A stretch of DNA of 64,000 nt from NCBI GenBank assembly GCA_945913255.1, contig CAMEDC010000009.1:1-64000 (forward strand), read 5' to 3'. This stretch comes from an uncultured Lachnospiraceae bacterium (GTDB taxonomy: Bacteria; Bacillota; Clostridia; Lachnospirales; Lachnospiraceae). The translations under genes and the position numbers were made by a program. Positions 1-8,367 of this stretch are shown one piece after another; position 1 is the stretch's first letter, and each line of letters starts with the position of its first letter. Under the pieces are notes generated by a model, which was given only the letters and a program-made list of their open reading frames with translations, did not search any database and was not told the origin of the DNA.

Positions 1-145
1 GACCCTGCATCTTTGCTGTTGTTTTCTCAGCGACAGCTTATTTAAGATACCATATTCAAAATGCTTTGTCAACAATTTTTTTGAAGTTTTTCAATTTATT
101 TATTTTGCCTTATTTGCCAAACTAAAACTCCATCAAATAACACAC

Positions 146-661
146 TTACAGAGTCGGCAAGGGTACAAATTGAAACTCTTCAAGCCCATGTTGGATGCCA
201 TATGCCAGCCAGTTATATTTGTACAGCAAAGACAGGATTTGGCTTTCCTCAGTGTAGGACAGAATAATCTGTTCAATTGCTCCCATATCAAACATCATAA
301 CCAATGTATATATAGTCCATAGCACAAAGACAACTTCCATTACACCAAATACCGCTCCAAGCAGTTTGTTTACAAAATGTAGAACCGGCAGCTTCGAAAT
401 TACTTTTGCTGAAAAGAATACTATTCCCAACAGGTGGTGCACGATTCCCAGAATTGCCATAAGAATAACCACAACAACCACATTAAAGAAATTTCCCTTA
501 TGATAGTTGCTGATTCCGTTTGCCAAAAGTGCAACAACCGCGCACAGGATTATCAGGGAAACCAGCGAAATAATTTCCTTTACCATTCCCTTTTTATACC
601 CGTCCACCACCTTAAAAGCAGCATACAGAATAACAATAATCAGCAACAAATTAATATTCAT
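146..661 (-). CDS. CvpA-like integral membrane protein
   Basis: A 171-residue, very hydrophobic protein with about four membrane segments (roughly residues 3-20, 30-48, 58-80 and 100-125). The N-terminal part with a short polar stretch (GYKKGMVKE, about residues 21-29) before the second helix is the usual CvpA/colicin-V-production family layout. Family members are inner-membrane proteins of poorly defined role, linked to envelope stress and colicin export in other bacteria. It follows the DUF5711-like gene by 21 bases and is probably co-transcribed with it and the LysM gene further upstream. The 145 bases after it, to the window edge, show no gene. The family assignment comes from the hydrophobic pattern and motif memory, so it is moderately sure. 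Confidence 0.7.
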   Translation of the reverse strand: MNINLLLIIVILYAAFKVVDGYKKGMVKEIISLVSLIILCAVVALLANGISNYHKGNFFNVVVVVILMAILGIVHHLLGIVFFSAKVISKLPVLHFVNKLLGAVFGVMEVVFVLWTIYTLVMMFDMGAIEQIILSYTEESQILSLLYKYNWLAYGIQHGLEEFQFVPLPTL

Positions 662-682
662 TCTTTTCTCCTTTATCCTCTG

Positions 683-1879
683 TTATTTTAATTGTATTGT
701 GTCTATGGAATTGTCTGTTACCACCATATATTTATATGCACCCGATGTCGGAAGCATCAATCCAACCTGTTTGGCAAACGTTCCGCTATACTTTTCAATG
801 CCTTCCAATGTCATAATCATACATTCCGTGTCATTATAGACCACGAAATTTTCCTTCTCAAAGAAGATGTCCGTATATTCCATATTAATATAGTAGCTTC
901 CTACCTTTGATGCCGATGTGTTATAGACATCCATGCGATATCTGTTCTCATTCTTCTCAGACGGGAAGACCAGACCGACATAATTGTCATTGTAATAAAC
1001 TGACTGTACTTCCTCATCAAAAAGGTATTCTGCCTTCAGCACAGGCTGATGGCCGCCGGAATAAATCATCAGGCGGCTGTCGCCCACCGCAAAAGCGGTA
1101 CTGTCATTCATAAACTGCACATACGGCACCAGCAAATCCGTGTAAGAATATGCGCTAACGATATAGTCGCTGTTATTTGCACCCACCGGACCAAAATTGT
1201 AAAATACAACATTCGTCTTCAGCACACCGGCATCCACATACACATAAGACACACACAGGAGCTCCCCATCCGGTGACAGACTGATGGATCCCGGATAACC
1301 CGAATCATTCATATGTGTTTGTCCCTGATAGAGCAACTCACCTTTTGTGTTATAAGTATTAATCCACGTAATATCCGTATCAGCAAGAATAGCCGTCACT
1401 GTTCCGTCGGAGGCAACTGTAAGATTGCGTATCGGCATGGTAGTCGTAATCTCTCCCAGCTGTTTTTCCGAATTTTGGACATAAATATTTCTGCCATTAT
1501 AATCACCGATTGCCACTGTACTGCCACAGGCAGAAACTTTCGGATCCTGCATCTCGTAGGTCTGATTCCAGGTTACTGTTCCCTTTGCATCCGTGCAGTG
1601 AGCTCCGTCCTTGCTATATGTAAGAATTGCGCTTCCCAATCTCATATCAGTTGCGCCTTCTACATTCTCTCTTTCTACCGCAGCTGTCACATCATAGCCG
1701 GTATAAACATGCCGCTTATACTGCACGGAAACAAGCACTCCCAATGCAGCCACCGCCGCAATTACAAGCAGAATACGGTAAACGGATGTCAGCTTGTGCT
1801 TCCTGATTTTTTCCTTATAACCGGCCTGTTTCTGCTCACGTTTTTCTTTTTCCCTCATGTAGCTTCTGATGTCTGCCAT
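683..1879 (-). CDS. DUF5711-like membrane-anchored beta-propeller-like protein
   Basis: 398 residues: a basic cytoplasmic N-terminus rich in Lys/Arg/Glu (1-33), one membrane helix (about 34-52), then an extracytoplasmic region of repeated short beta-strand-like units (for example SISLSPDGELLCVSYVYV) that resembles a beta-propeller. This matches uncharacterised Lachnospiraceae proteins of the DUF5711 type. No catalytic motif is visible. It lies between a LysM membrane protein and a CvpA-like protein on the same strand, suggesting a cell-envelope role. The ribosome binding site before the ATG is weak (GAGAGGGA is rather far upstream). Confidence 0.65.
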   Translation of the reverse strand: MADIRSYMREKEKREQKQAGYKEKIRKHKLTSVYRILLVIAAVAALGVLVSVQYKRHVYTGYDVTAAVERENVEGATDMRLGSAILTYSKDGAHCTDAKGTVTWNQTYEMQDPKVSACGSTVAIGDYNGRNIYVQNSEKQLGEITTTMPIRNLTVASDGTVTAILADTDITWINTYNTKGELLYQGQTHMNDSGYPGSISLSPDGELLCVSYVYVDAGVLKTNVVFYNFGPVGANNSDYIVSAYSYTDLLVPYVQFMNDSTAFAVGDSRLMIYSGGHQPVLKAEYLFDEEVQSVYYNDNYVGLVFPSEKNENRYRMDVYNTSASKVGSYYINMEYTDIFFEKENFVVYNDTECMIMTLEGIEKYSGTFAKQVGLMLPTSGAYKYMVVTDNSIDTIQLK

Positions 1880-1971
1880 ATTATTTTGTGTCTGCTGTCC
1901 CTCTCTAACGGATTTTCCTCTGCCGAGAATAAAACTATTGTATCACAAATTCAGGGTTAGTGTATAGATTG

Positions 1972-3093
1972 TTACGGCAATAAAATTTTCTGCCCAACCT
2001 TGATATCATCCGGATCTGCAATTTCATTCAGTGCACAGATTTCACTGACCCTTACATCACTTCCGTATCGTTGCAGACAAATACCGATTAGAGTATCGCC
2101 CCCTCTAATTGTATAAGAGACCGGCTCCGTCGTCGGTTCCGCTGTTATCTCCGGAGTTGGCTCGGGCGTCGGCTCGGGTGTTGGCTCGGGCGTCGGCTCG
2201 GGTGTCGGCTCGGGCGTCGGTTCGTAGGTCGCTTCGGGCAGCTCTTCTTTTGTCGGCTCTGCAGTTTCCTCCGGCAGAGTTACCGCATCGCTTTCAGCTG
2301 CCGCATTTTCCTTTTGAATTGCCGCCGTAAGCTTGTCCTCCGCGATAATCGTCCCTACATTTGCTGCATCTGCTGTGACCGGCACCGCATCCGGCAGCTG
2401 CTGTTCAGACATTTTCTCTATCATTTGCCTGGCTGCCACCTGCAGGTCATTCATTTTTTCACCGCCGCTTAATGTCGCAAGACCCGCTGCGCAAAGTACT
2501 ACAAACACTCCGGCCGCCGCCAGTTTCATGCTGCGAAGTCCTGCTTCCGGAGTTCTTTTCTTTGCCCTCTGATAGGGAATTACCTGCGCTTTTCTTTCTT
2601 CCTGGCGCCTTTTAACCGCCTCGTACTTTTCCCGGCTGACTTCCTCCGGTTTTACCTCTTCGCGGCGTTCCTCCAGCATAAATGCAAGCATACTGTCATT
2701 TTTTTCATAGAACTGTGCATATCCTGTTATATATCGACAGACGCCCTGCTCACAGACATGAAACCCCTCTACCATTTCACCGTTTAACAGACGGTACCCT
2801 AAAAACGCATACTCCGCAAAATACCTCTTTCTGATTTTTTCAATCTCCTGCAGCTGTGCCTGAGACAGGTGTCTGCATTCCCGCTGCAGAAAATTGACTT
2901 TGCCTGCACCGTAAAAAAACAGGTAAGTTATCCCTGCCTCTTCTTTGCGCACACCATACAGTGCTACTGCCAGTTCTTTGTCCCCTGCATGTTGATTCAG
3001 TTGTTTTATGTAGGAAATCACATAATCCTCTACATATACTTTACAATAACGGTCACTTTCTCCTATTTGCGTTATATTTTTCGGCAATTCCAT
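1972..3093 (-). CDS. Membrane protein with Pro-Thr-Glu repeat spacer and C-terminal LysM domain
   Basis: 373 residues. The cytoplasmic part (1-185) is not recognised; it is followed by a membrane helix (about 190-208), a Glu/Pro/Thr-rich spacer with PTPEPTPE repeats (about 285-320), and a LysM peptidoglycan-binding domain at the end (about 327-373, YTIRGGDTLIGICLQRYG). The layout suggests a type II membrane protein that crosses the cell wall and binds peptidoglycan outside, with an unknown inside domain. The ATG at 3093 is chosen because GGGAGG lies 8 bases upstream; an in-frame GTG at 3108 would place the ribosome binding site inside the coding region. It precedes the DUF5711-like gene by 92 bases. 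Confidence 0.8.
   Translation of the reverse strand: MELPKNITQIGESDRYCKVYVEDYVISYIKQLNQHAGDKELAVALYGVRKEEAGITYLFFYGAGKVNFLQRECRHLSQAQLQEIEKIRKRYFAEYAFLGYRLLNGEMVEGFHVCEQGVCRYITGYAQFYEKNDSMLAFMLEERREEVKPEEVSREKYEAVKRRQEERKAQVIPYQRAKKRTPEAGLRSMKLAAAGVFVVLCAAGLATLSGGEKMNDLQVAARQMIEKMSEQQLPDAVPVTADAANVGTIIAEDKLTAAIQKENAAAESDAVTLPEETAEPTKEELPEATYEPTPEPTPEPTPEPTPEPTPEPTPEITAEPTTEPVSYTIRGGDTLIGICLQRYGSDVRVSEICALNEIADPDDIKVGQKILLP
2159..2224 (-). repeat. 12-bp tandem coding repeat (Pro-Glu-Pro-Thr)
   Basis: About five and a half copies of a 12-base unit, GGCTCGGGYGTY on the plus strand, encode the PTPE repeat of the LysM protein. The copies differ mainly by C/T at the third codon position. Copy number at such repeats can change by slippage in steps of four residues without breaking the frame. 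Confidence 0.9.
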
Positions 3094-3225
3094 AAATATA
3101 CCTCCCACACCTTTGTTCCTATATCATTACAATCAGGTTTTTTCAACATGATAACATTGGTGTGCGAGGTATTTTATCAATCCTTGTCGCATTCTTCCAA
3201 GAAGTCTTCGACATTTTTTACCGTT

Positions 3226-4269
3226 TTAAAATGTAAACCGATATTCCGTCACAGAATCGTACTCTTTTCCTTCTCCGAAAATACAGGAGGGAAATTCAGG
3301 CTGATTCACGGAGTTCGGATAATACTGCGTTTCCAGACAAAGTCCCATACGAGGTCCATAGGTCACTCCGCCCTTTCCCTTTTGCGCATCAATAAAGTTA
3401 CCGGCATAAAACTGAACTCCGGGTAAAGTAGTATATGCCGTCATGGTTCTTCCGCTTTTTTCCCCCTTCACAGTTGCAAAATGACGCAGGCTTCCGTCCC
3501 AGCCGTCAATCACCCAGTTGTGGTCATAGCCACCCGCCATCTGTAGTTGCAGGAAATCGGATCCGATATCCCTTCCCACTGTCTTCGGCGAAGTAAAGTC
3601 CATCGGTGTTCCCGCTACAGAAGCAATTTCTCCGGTCGGAATGGAGCCTGCCGCTGCGGGAGTATACCGGGAAGCGCCAAGCCAGAGCTCATGTCCTTCC
3701 ATTCTGCCGCTGCCATGCCCATTTAAGTTAAAATAGGAATGATTGGTCAAATTCAGCACTGTCTTTTTGTCACTTACCGCATGATAATGAAGCCTCAGCG
3801 TATTGTTGTCATCTAATGTGTAGGTAACACTGATCTCTTTATTGCCGGGGAACCCCATATTACCGTCAGCATCCTTCAACGAGAAAGTGACACAATCGTC
3901 ACCTGTTTCTGCTTTCCACAATTGTTTATGGTAGCCATTCGCCTTATGGCTGTGCAGATTATTAGGGCCATCATTCACATCCAACTGATAATCTGTACCA
4001 TCAATCGTGAAAGCAGCACCTGCAATACGGTTCGCACTGGGTCCGATTACCGCTCCGAAAAAGCTGTCGTTTTTCAGATAGTCCTCTCCACGGTCAAAGC
4101 CCAGAACCACATCCTCCACTTTTCCGTTTGCATCCGGCACCAACAGCTTTACCAGAATTGCTCCGAGATTTGTAACCGCTGCCTGCATCCCCTGTTTATT
4201 GGAAATCGTATAGAGAACAATGTCCCGACCGTCAGGATATTTCCCAAATACACTCATATTTACTGCCAT
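3226..4269 (-). CDS. galM: Aldose 1-epimerase (galactose mutarotase)
   Basis: 347 residues from the ATG at 4269, which has GGAGG eight bases upstream; the longer reading from 4320 would run into recR. The protein interconverts alpha and beta anomers of glucose and galactose. Visible family features are GAVIGPSANRIAGAAF (substrate-binding Asn/Arg), NLTNHSYFNLNGHG (catalytic His) and a C-terminal GLCLETQYYPNSVN with the catalytic Glu. Length is normal. It follows recR by 22 bases and is the last gene of the dnaX-ybaB-recR cluster; its link to DNA repair genes is probably only transcriptional. It may feed galactose or glucose released from oligosaccharides into metabolism. Confidence 0.92.
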   Translation of the reverse strand: MAVNMSVFGKYPDGRDIVLYTISNKQGMQAAVTNLGAILVKLLVPDANGKVEDVVLGFDRGEDYLKNDSFFGAVIGPSANRIAGAAFTIDGTDYQLDVNDGPNNLHSHKANGYHKQLWKAETGDDCVTFSLKDADGNMGFPGNKEISVTYTLDDNNTLRLHYHAVSDKKTVLNLTNHSYFNLNGHGSGRMEGHELWLGASRYTPAAAGSIPTGEIASVAGTPMDFTSPKTVGRDIGSDFLQLQMAGGYDHNWVIDGWDGSLRHFATVKGEKSGRTMTAYTTLPGVQFYAGNFIDAQKGKGGVTYGPRMGLCLETQYYPNSVNQPEFPSCIFGEGKEYDSVTEYRFTF

Positions 4270-4291
4270 TTTTCTACCCTCCGAAATAAAA

Positions 4292-4888
4292 TTACAGTTC
4301 CACTCTTCCCTCAAGTGCACGAAGCAGTGTCACTTCATCAATATATTCCAAATCTCCGCCAACCGGCACCCCGCTGGCAATTCTTGTCACTTTAATGCCC
4401 ATAGGCTTTATCATTTTACTGATATACATGGCGGTTGTCTCGCCCTCCAGGCTGGAGTTTGTCGCAATAATGACTTCCTCCACATCCCCTTTCAGGCGTT
4501 CTATCAATTCTTTCAGTTTGATATCCCCGGGTCCGATTCCCAGCATGGGGGAAATTGCACCATGAAGCACGTGATATACACCTTCATATCTTCCGGTTTT
4601 TTCATAGGCCGCCAAGTCTCTGGTGTTTTCCACCACCATAATCAACTTATGATTGCGGTTTTTATTTGCACAAACCGGACAGATATCTCTGTCTGTCAAC
4701 GTATAGCACTCCTTGCAGTAACGAACATTTGCCTTCGCCTCAATCATTGTGTTGGCAAGACGATTCACTTTATCCTGGGGCATATTTATCAAATGAAACG
4801 CCAGCCTCTGGGCCGACTTGTTTCCGATACCGGGCAATGCCGCCAGCTCTTCTATTAACTTATTGATATATCCACTATAGAGCTCCAT
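4292..4888 (-). CDS. recR: Recombination protein RecR
   Basis: 198 residues, full length. RecR works with RecF and RecO to load RecA at single-strand gaps. The sequence shows the N-terminal helix-hairpin-helix region (LPGIGNKSAQRLAFHL), a four-cysteine zinc finger (C58, C61, C70, C73) and the Toprim domain beginning with LIMVVENTRDLAAYEKTG. The ATG shares its first base with the TGA stop of ybaB (TGATG), so translation is likely coupled. The order dnaX-ybaB-recR is one of the most conserved bacterial gene orders, which supports all three assignments. Confidence 0.98.
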   Translation of the reverse strand: MELYSGYINKLIEELAALPGIGNKSAQRLAFHLINMPQDKVNRLANTMIEAKANVRYCKECYTLTDRDICPVCANKNRNHKLIMVVENTRDLAAYEKTGRYEGVYHVLHGAISPMLGIGPGDIKLKELIERLKGDVEEVIIATNSSLEGETTAMYISKMIKPMGIKVTRIASGVPVGGDLEYIDEVTLLRALEGRVEL

Positions 4889-5232
4889 CAGAAGGGCATT
4901 CCTCCCAGCCCTCCGGTCATTTTACCCATCAATTCGGCACTTGCGGCATCTGCCTGGCGCATCGCCTCATTCACAGCCGCCATCACGGCATCCTGCAATG
5001 TCTCAATATCCTCAGGGTCAACAATTTCCTCGGACAGCGTAATTCTCAGGACCTCTTTCTTACCGTTTACAGCAACCTCAACGGCACCGCCACCGGTTTT
5101 TGCCACGAACTCCTTCGTTTCCAGTTCCTTCTGTCCTTCCTCCATCTGGCGCTGCATTCTCTGTGCCTGTTTCATCAGATTACTCATGTTTCCGGGCATT
5201 GCACCTCCGGGAAATCCACCTCTTTTTGCCAT
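4888..5232 (-). CDS. ybaB: YbaB/EbfC nucleoid-associated protein
   Basis: 114 residues, a small dimeric DNA-binding protein of the YbaB/EbfC family. A Gly/Met-rich start ([14 protein letters not shown]) leads into a long charged helix ([22 protein letters not shown]), then the beta-sheet core ([22 protein letters not shown]) and a C-terminal helix. It lies 15 bases after dnaX and overlaps recR by one base. The family binds DNA broadly, and its place between dnaX and recR is strongly conserved, though its exact task there is unclear. Confidence 0.95.
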   Translation of the reverse strand: MAKRGGFPGGAMPGNMSNLMKQAQRMQRQMEEGQKELETKEFVAKTGGGAVEVAVNGKKEVLRITLSEEIVDPEDIETLQDAVMAAVNEAMRQADAASAELMGKMTGGLGGMPF

Positions 5233-5247
5233 TTTCTCTTCCTCCTG

Positions 5248-6822
5248 TTATTCCTGTGATTCTTCATCCTCTTCCTCAATCTCCATTTGGATAATCTGAG
5301 AAAGATCCACATAGCTTTCTTCAAATTCGCTCCGGTTCTTTACCGTCTGCAGATTCACTTCAATTTCCCTGCCCGAAAAATCAGAGAGCAGTTCTTCCAG
5401 CCGTTGTTTGTTTTCGGGATTCTGCATAAAATAATCAGATGCCACCCCGTCTTCCAGCACCACCAACAGTTTATTGTCATTGCCAAGGCTTAAGCTTGCC
5501 GATTTCATATAAATTCTCATGGGATTTTCTGCGCTTCCCACAATAGCCGGCCACTGTGACACAATCTTTCTGATATCGTCCGGTACCGCCTTGGGCAACT
5601 CCGGTTTCGGCTTTTTTGCCGCCACGCCGCCCGTGTTTTCCCCGTTTTCCACAGCTGTGACCACAATACCGTTTTCTACTTTATCCTCCACCTGGCGAAG
5701 TCTGTCCAGAATCGCTTCCTGATTCGTTTCCATTTCCGGCTTGCAAAGCTTAATCAGTGCAATTTCCACAAGAATTCGCTTTTGTGTCGCATACCTTATC
5801 CGCCCTGACAGTTCCGAAAAAATTTTGATATAGCGCACAATCTGCTCCATATCTGCCATGGCGGATTCTTCTTTCAGACGTTTCAAATTATCCGTGGACA
5901 TGTCAATCACATCTTCCAGATTATCGGAAGCCTGCACCAGCATCAGATTACGCAGATACCAGGTAAAATCAGTGACAAACTGTGTCAATTCACGCCCCTG
6001 CATCACAATTTCTTCCAACAGCTTAATACAACCCATCACATTTCTGTCCAGAACATTGCGCAGCAGACGGCTGAACACCTCCGTATCCACCGCTCCCAGC
6101 ACATCCAGAACCTTGTCATAAGTGAGTTCTTTCCCAAGATGGAACGCAATGCATTGGTCCAGAAGGCTCAGTGCATCACGCATGGAGCCATCCGCTGTCT
6201 TCGCGATGTAGCGCAGTGCCTTCTCCTCTACCTGCACATTTTCCGCCTGAATCAGTTCCTGCATTCTATTTGTGATTGTGTCAATGGAAATACGCTTGAA
6301 ATCATATCTCTGGCACCGGGACAAAATGGTAATGGGCAGCTTATGTACCTCGGTAGTAGCCAGAATAAAAATCACATAGGAGGGCGGCTCCTCCAATGTT
6401 TTCAGAAGCGCATTAAACGCCCCTATGGAGAGCATATGCACCTCATCAATGATATAAACCTTATATTTTCCTTCCGCGGGAGAGTAGGAAACCTCCTCCA
6501 CAATTTCACGGATATTGTCAACACCGTTGTTGGATGCCGCATCAATCTCAATTACGTTCATGCTGGCACCTGCAGCAATCGCACGGCAGCTGCGGCACTC
6601 ACCGCAGGGTCCGTCTTCCGTCGGATTCTCGCAGTTTACGGTTCGTGCAAAAATTTTTGCCACGGTAGTCTTACCGGTTCCTCTGGTTCCGGTAAACAAA
6701 TAGGCATGCCCGATTCTGTTTGCCTTCAGCTGATTTTTAAGTGTCGTAACTATATGATCCTGTCCTTTTACATCAGCAAAGGTATCCGGACGGAACTTTC
6801 GATAAAGTGCTGTATATGACAT
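5248..6822 (-). CDS. dnaX: DNA polymerase III subunit gamma/tau
   Basis: 524 residues. The clamp-loader ATPase loads the sliding clamp and, in the long form, ties polymerase cores together. Motifs in order: YRKFRPDTFADVKGQ near the N-terminus, Walker A GTRGTGKTT (45-53), a zinc module with C64, C73, C76 and C79, Walker B with DEVH (126-129), and the sensor region ILSRCQRYDFKR containing the SRC motif. The C-terminal third carries the clamp-loader collar and a shorter tail (about 390-524) ending in a very acidic stretch. No obvious programmed-frameshift signal was noted. It starts 29 bases after pfkA. Confidence 0.97.
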   Translation of the reverse strand: MSYTALYRKFRPDTFADVKGQDHIVTTLKNQLKANRIGHAYLFTGTRGTGKTTVAKIFARTVNCENPTEDGPCGECRSCRAIAAGASMNVIEIDAASNNGVDNIREIVEEVSYSPAEGKYKVYIIDEVHMLSIGAFNALLKTLEEPPSYVIFILATTEVHKLPITILSRCQRYDFKRISIDTITNRMQELIQAENVQVEEKALRYIAKTADGSMRDALSLLDQCIAFHLGKELTYDKVLDVLGAVDTEVFSRLLRNVLDRNVMGCIKLLEEIVMQGRELTQFVTDFTWYLRNLMLVQASDNLEDVIDMSTDNLKRLKEESAMADMEQIVRYIKIFSELSGRIRYATQKRILVEIALIKLCKPEMETNQEAILDRLRQVEDKVENGIVVTAVENGENTGGVAAKKPKPELPKAVPDDIRKIVSQWPAIVGSAENPMRIYMKSASLSLGNDNKLLVVLEDGVASDYFMQNPENKQRLEELLSDFSGREIEVNLQTVKNRSEFEESYVDLSQIIQMEIEEEDEESQE

Positions 6823-6851
6823 GAAGCGTCCCTTCTAAAAATGAAAGATAA

Positions 6852-7925
6852 TCAATCTCCAAAGGAGATTCCGAGCAATTTTGCTTCCTGCACGATGGTA
6901 GCATCCGGCTCAACAGTCTTGAGCTTTCCTGCCACATCCTCAAGAGGAACACGGACAATCTCACGGTTCTTATAGCCTACCATAAAGCCATACTGATTGT
7001 CCAGAATCAACTTGCCTGCTTCTGCGCCCAGGCGGCTGGCAAACACTCTGTCATAGGGACAGGGGCTTCCTCCTCTCTGCATATGTCCGGGAACCGTAAC
7101 ACGAACTTCTCTTCCCGTCTTCTCCTGAATGGCAGCTGCCACCTCATAGGATACAGAGGGGAACGGATATTTTTCCATCTTTTTCCTGTAATCTTTCTTG
7201 GAAAGCGCTGCATCCTCCTTGGACATTGCACCCTCCGCCACGGCAATAATCGTAAAGCGGCAGCCCTTTCTGTCCCGCTCCTCAATCTTTTCAATTACCT
7301 TATTTATATCATAAGGGATTTCCGGAATTAAAATGATATCAGCACCGCCTGCCATACCCGCGTTCAGCGTCAGCCAGCCAACCTTATGCCCCATCACTTC
7401 CACAATAAATACTCTTCCGTGGGATGCCGCGGTGGTATGGATACAGTCAATTGCATCTGTGGCAATATCCACAGCGCTCTGAAAGCCGAAGGTCATGTCG
7501 GTACCCCAGAGGTCATTGTCAATGGTCTTCGGAAGTGTCACCACATTCAGCCCTTCTTCACGAAGCAGATTTGCTGTCTTATGGGTACCGTTACCTCCCA
7601 GAATAACCAGGCAGTCAAGCTGCAGCTTATAATAATTCTGCTTCATCGCCTCAACTTTATTCAGCCCGTTTTCATCCGGATCCTGAATCGTTTTAAACGG
7701 TGTACGGGAAGTACCGAGAATAGTTCCGCCCTTCGTCAGTATGCCGGAAAAATCTTTTCCTGTCAGCATTTGAAACTTTCCGTAAATCAGGCCCTTGTAA
7801 CCATCAAGGAATCCATAAATTTCCACTTCTTCCCTGCTGTTGTCAAGCGTCTTTACAACGCCTCTCATAGCTGCATTCAAAGCCTGACAATCTCCACCGC
7901 TGGTCAACATACCAATTCTCTTCAT
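6852..7925 (-). CDS. pfkA: 6-phosphofructokinase, mixed-motif (group III-like)
   Basis: 357 residues from the ATG at 7925, which follows GGGAGG by a good spacing; a longer reading to 8030 has no site. It phosphorylates fructose 6-phosphate to the 1,6-bisphosphate. Seen: N-terminal GMLTSGGDCQALNAAMRG, GGNGT at 110-114, PKTIDND at 132-138 and GHMQRGGSPCPYDR near the C-terminus. In known families a Gly in the GGDG-type motif goes with ATP use and a Lys in PKTIDND is common in pyrophosphate enzymes; this protein has Gly113 together with Lys133, as in group III enzymes. ATP is the more likely donor, but this is inferred. The usual Asp is Asn112. Confidence 0.92.
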   Translation of the reverse strand: MKRIGMLTSGGDCQALNAAMRGVVKTLDNSREEVEIYGFLDGYKGLIYGKFQMLTGKDFSGILTKGGTILGTSRTPFKTIQDPDENGLNKVEAMKQNYYKLQLDCLVILGGNGTHKTANLLREEGLNVVTLPKTIDNDLWGTDMTFGFQSAVDIATDAIDCIHTTAASHGRVFIVEVMGHKVGWLTLNAGMAGGADIILIPEIPYDINKVIEKIEERDRKGCRFTIIAVAEGAMSKEDAALSKKDYRKKMEKYPFPSVSYEVAAAIQEKTGREVRVTVPGHMQRGGSPCPYDRVFASRLGAEAGKLILDNQYGFMVGYKNREIVRVPLEDVAGKLKTVEPDATIVQEAKLLGISFGD

Positions 7926-8092
7926 GTGCTCTTCCTCCCAAAATTTTCTTGCTGTATTTAGTGTTCCCCTTTTCCCAAAACCTATATATAGAATATTACG
8001 CTTTCCGGGGTAAATTTGCAACCGTAACAATCTGCAATCTGTAAAAAGTTAGCAACTATCCCTGCCTTGCTGAACTGTCGCAAAAGTTACTC

Positions 8093-8121
8093 TTGCCAAA
8101 CGGAAACAGATACTATAAAAT
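8093..8121 (+). promoter_or_regulatory. Promoter of tRNA-Ser
   Basis: TTGCCA at 8093-8098 and TAAAAT at 8116-8121, separated by exactly 17 bases, give a good vegetative promoter. It lies 33 bases upstream of the mature tRNA 5' end, leaving a short leader to be cut by RNase P. No other gene lies between. Confidence 0.7.
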
Positions 8122-8154
8122 AAAGAAGCGGTTTAAGATAGAAACTGCAAATTC

Positions 8155-8240
8155 GGAGTCGTATCGAAGCGGTCATAACGGGGCGCACTCGAAATGCGTT
8201 TGCCCTCCGGGGCACGAGGGTTCGAATCCCTCCGGCTCCG
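8155..8240 (+). tRNA. tRNA-Ser (anticodon CGA)
   Basis: An 86-base cloverleaf. The acceptor arm pairs 8155-8161 (GGAGTCG) with 8233-8239 (CGGCTCC), with one G-T pair. The anticodon stem GCGCA/TGCGT encloses the loop CTCGAAA, giving anticodon CGA, which reads serine codon TCG. A long variable arm (GCCC-TCC-GGGGC) is the hallmark of class II serine tRNAs. The T arm is GAGGG-TTCGAAT-CCCTC. The discriminator is G8240, and the next bases are CTA, so CCA is not encoded and must be added after transcription. Confidence 0.95.
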
Positions 8241-8245
8241 CTAAG

Positions 8246-8277
8246 ACACCCGGTATTTATTTACCGGGTGTGTTTTT
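8246..8277 (+). terminator. Rho-independent terminator of tRNA-Ser
   Basis: ACACCCGGTA (8246-8255) and TACCGGGTGT (8262-8271) form a perfect 10-bp stem with a 6-base loop, followed by GTTTTT. It sits five bases after the tRNA discriminator base and ends the single-gene transcript. Confidence 0.9.
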
Positions 8278-8313
8278 ATGTCAGCAAAGCATGCGCCACC
8301 AGGCGCACCCAAC

Positions 8314-8343
8314 AAAAAAGGCGCCCCTGAAACGGAGCGCCTT
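8314..8343 (-). terminator. Terminator of the sugar ABC transporter operon
   Basis: On the minus strand AAGGCGCTCC and GGGGCGCCTT pair into a 10-bp stem (one G-T pair) with loop GTTTCA, followed by a run of T (complement of 8314-8319). It lies 25 bases after the lipoprotein gene stop and ends the minus-strand importer operon. Confidence 0.88.
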
Positions 8344-8367
8344 CTCATTAACTGTCTACAATGCTTC

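Noticed and set aside
1-145. Possible gene at the left edge
   Set aside because: The 145 bases hold no open frame with a start signal and appear to be AT-rich non-coding sequence.
2159-2224. Short tandem repeats considered as a CRISPR-like array
   Set aside because: The 12-base units have no spacers and are in frame coding for Pro-Glu-Pro-Thr.
8246-8343. tRNA attachment site for an integrated element
   Set aside because: The sequence after tRNA-Ser is a simple terminator and no integrase or second tRNA 3' end copy was seen.
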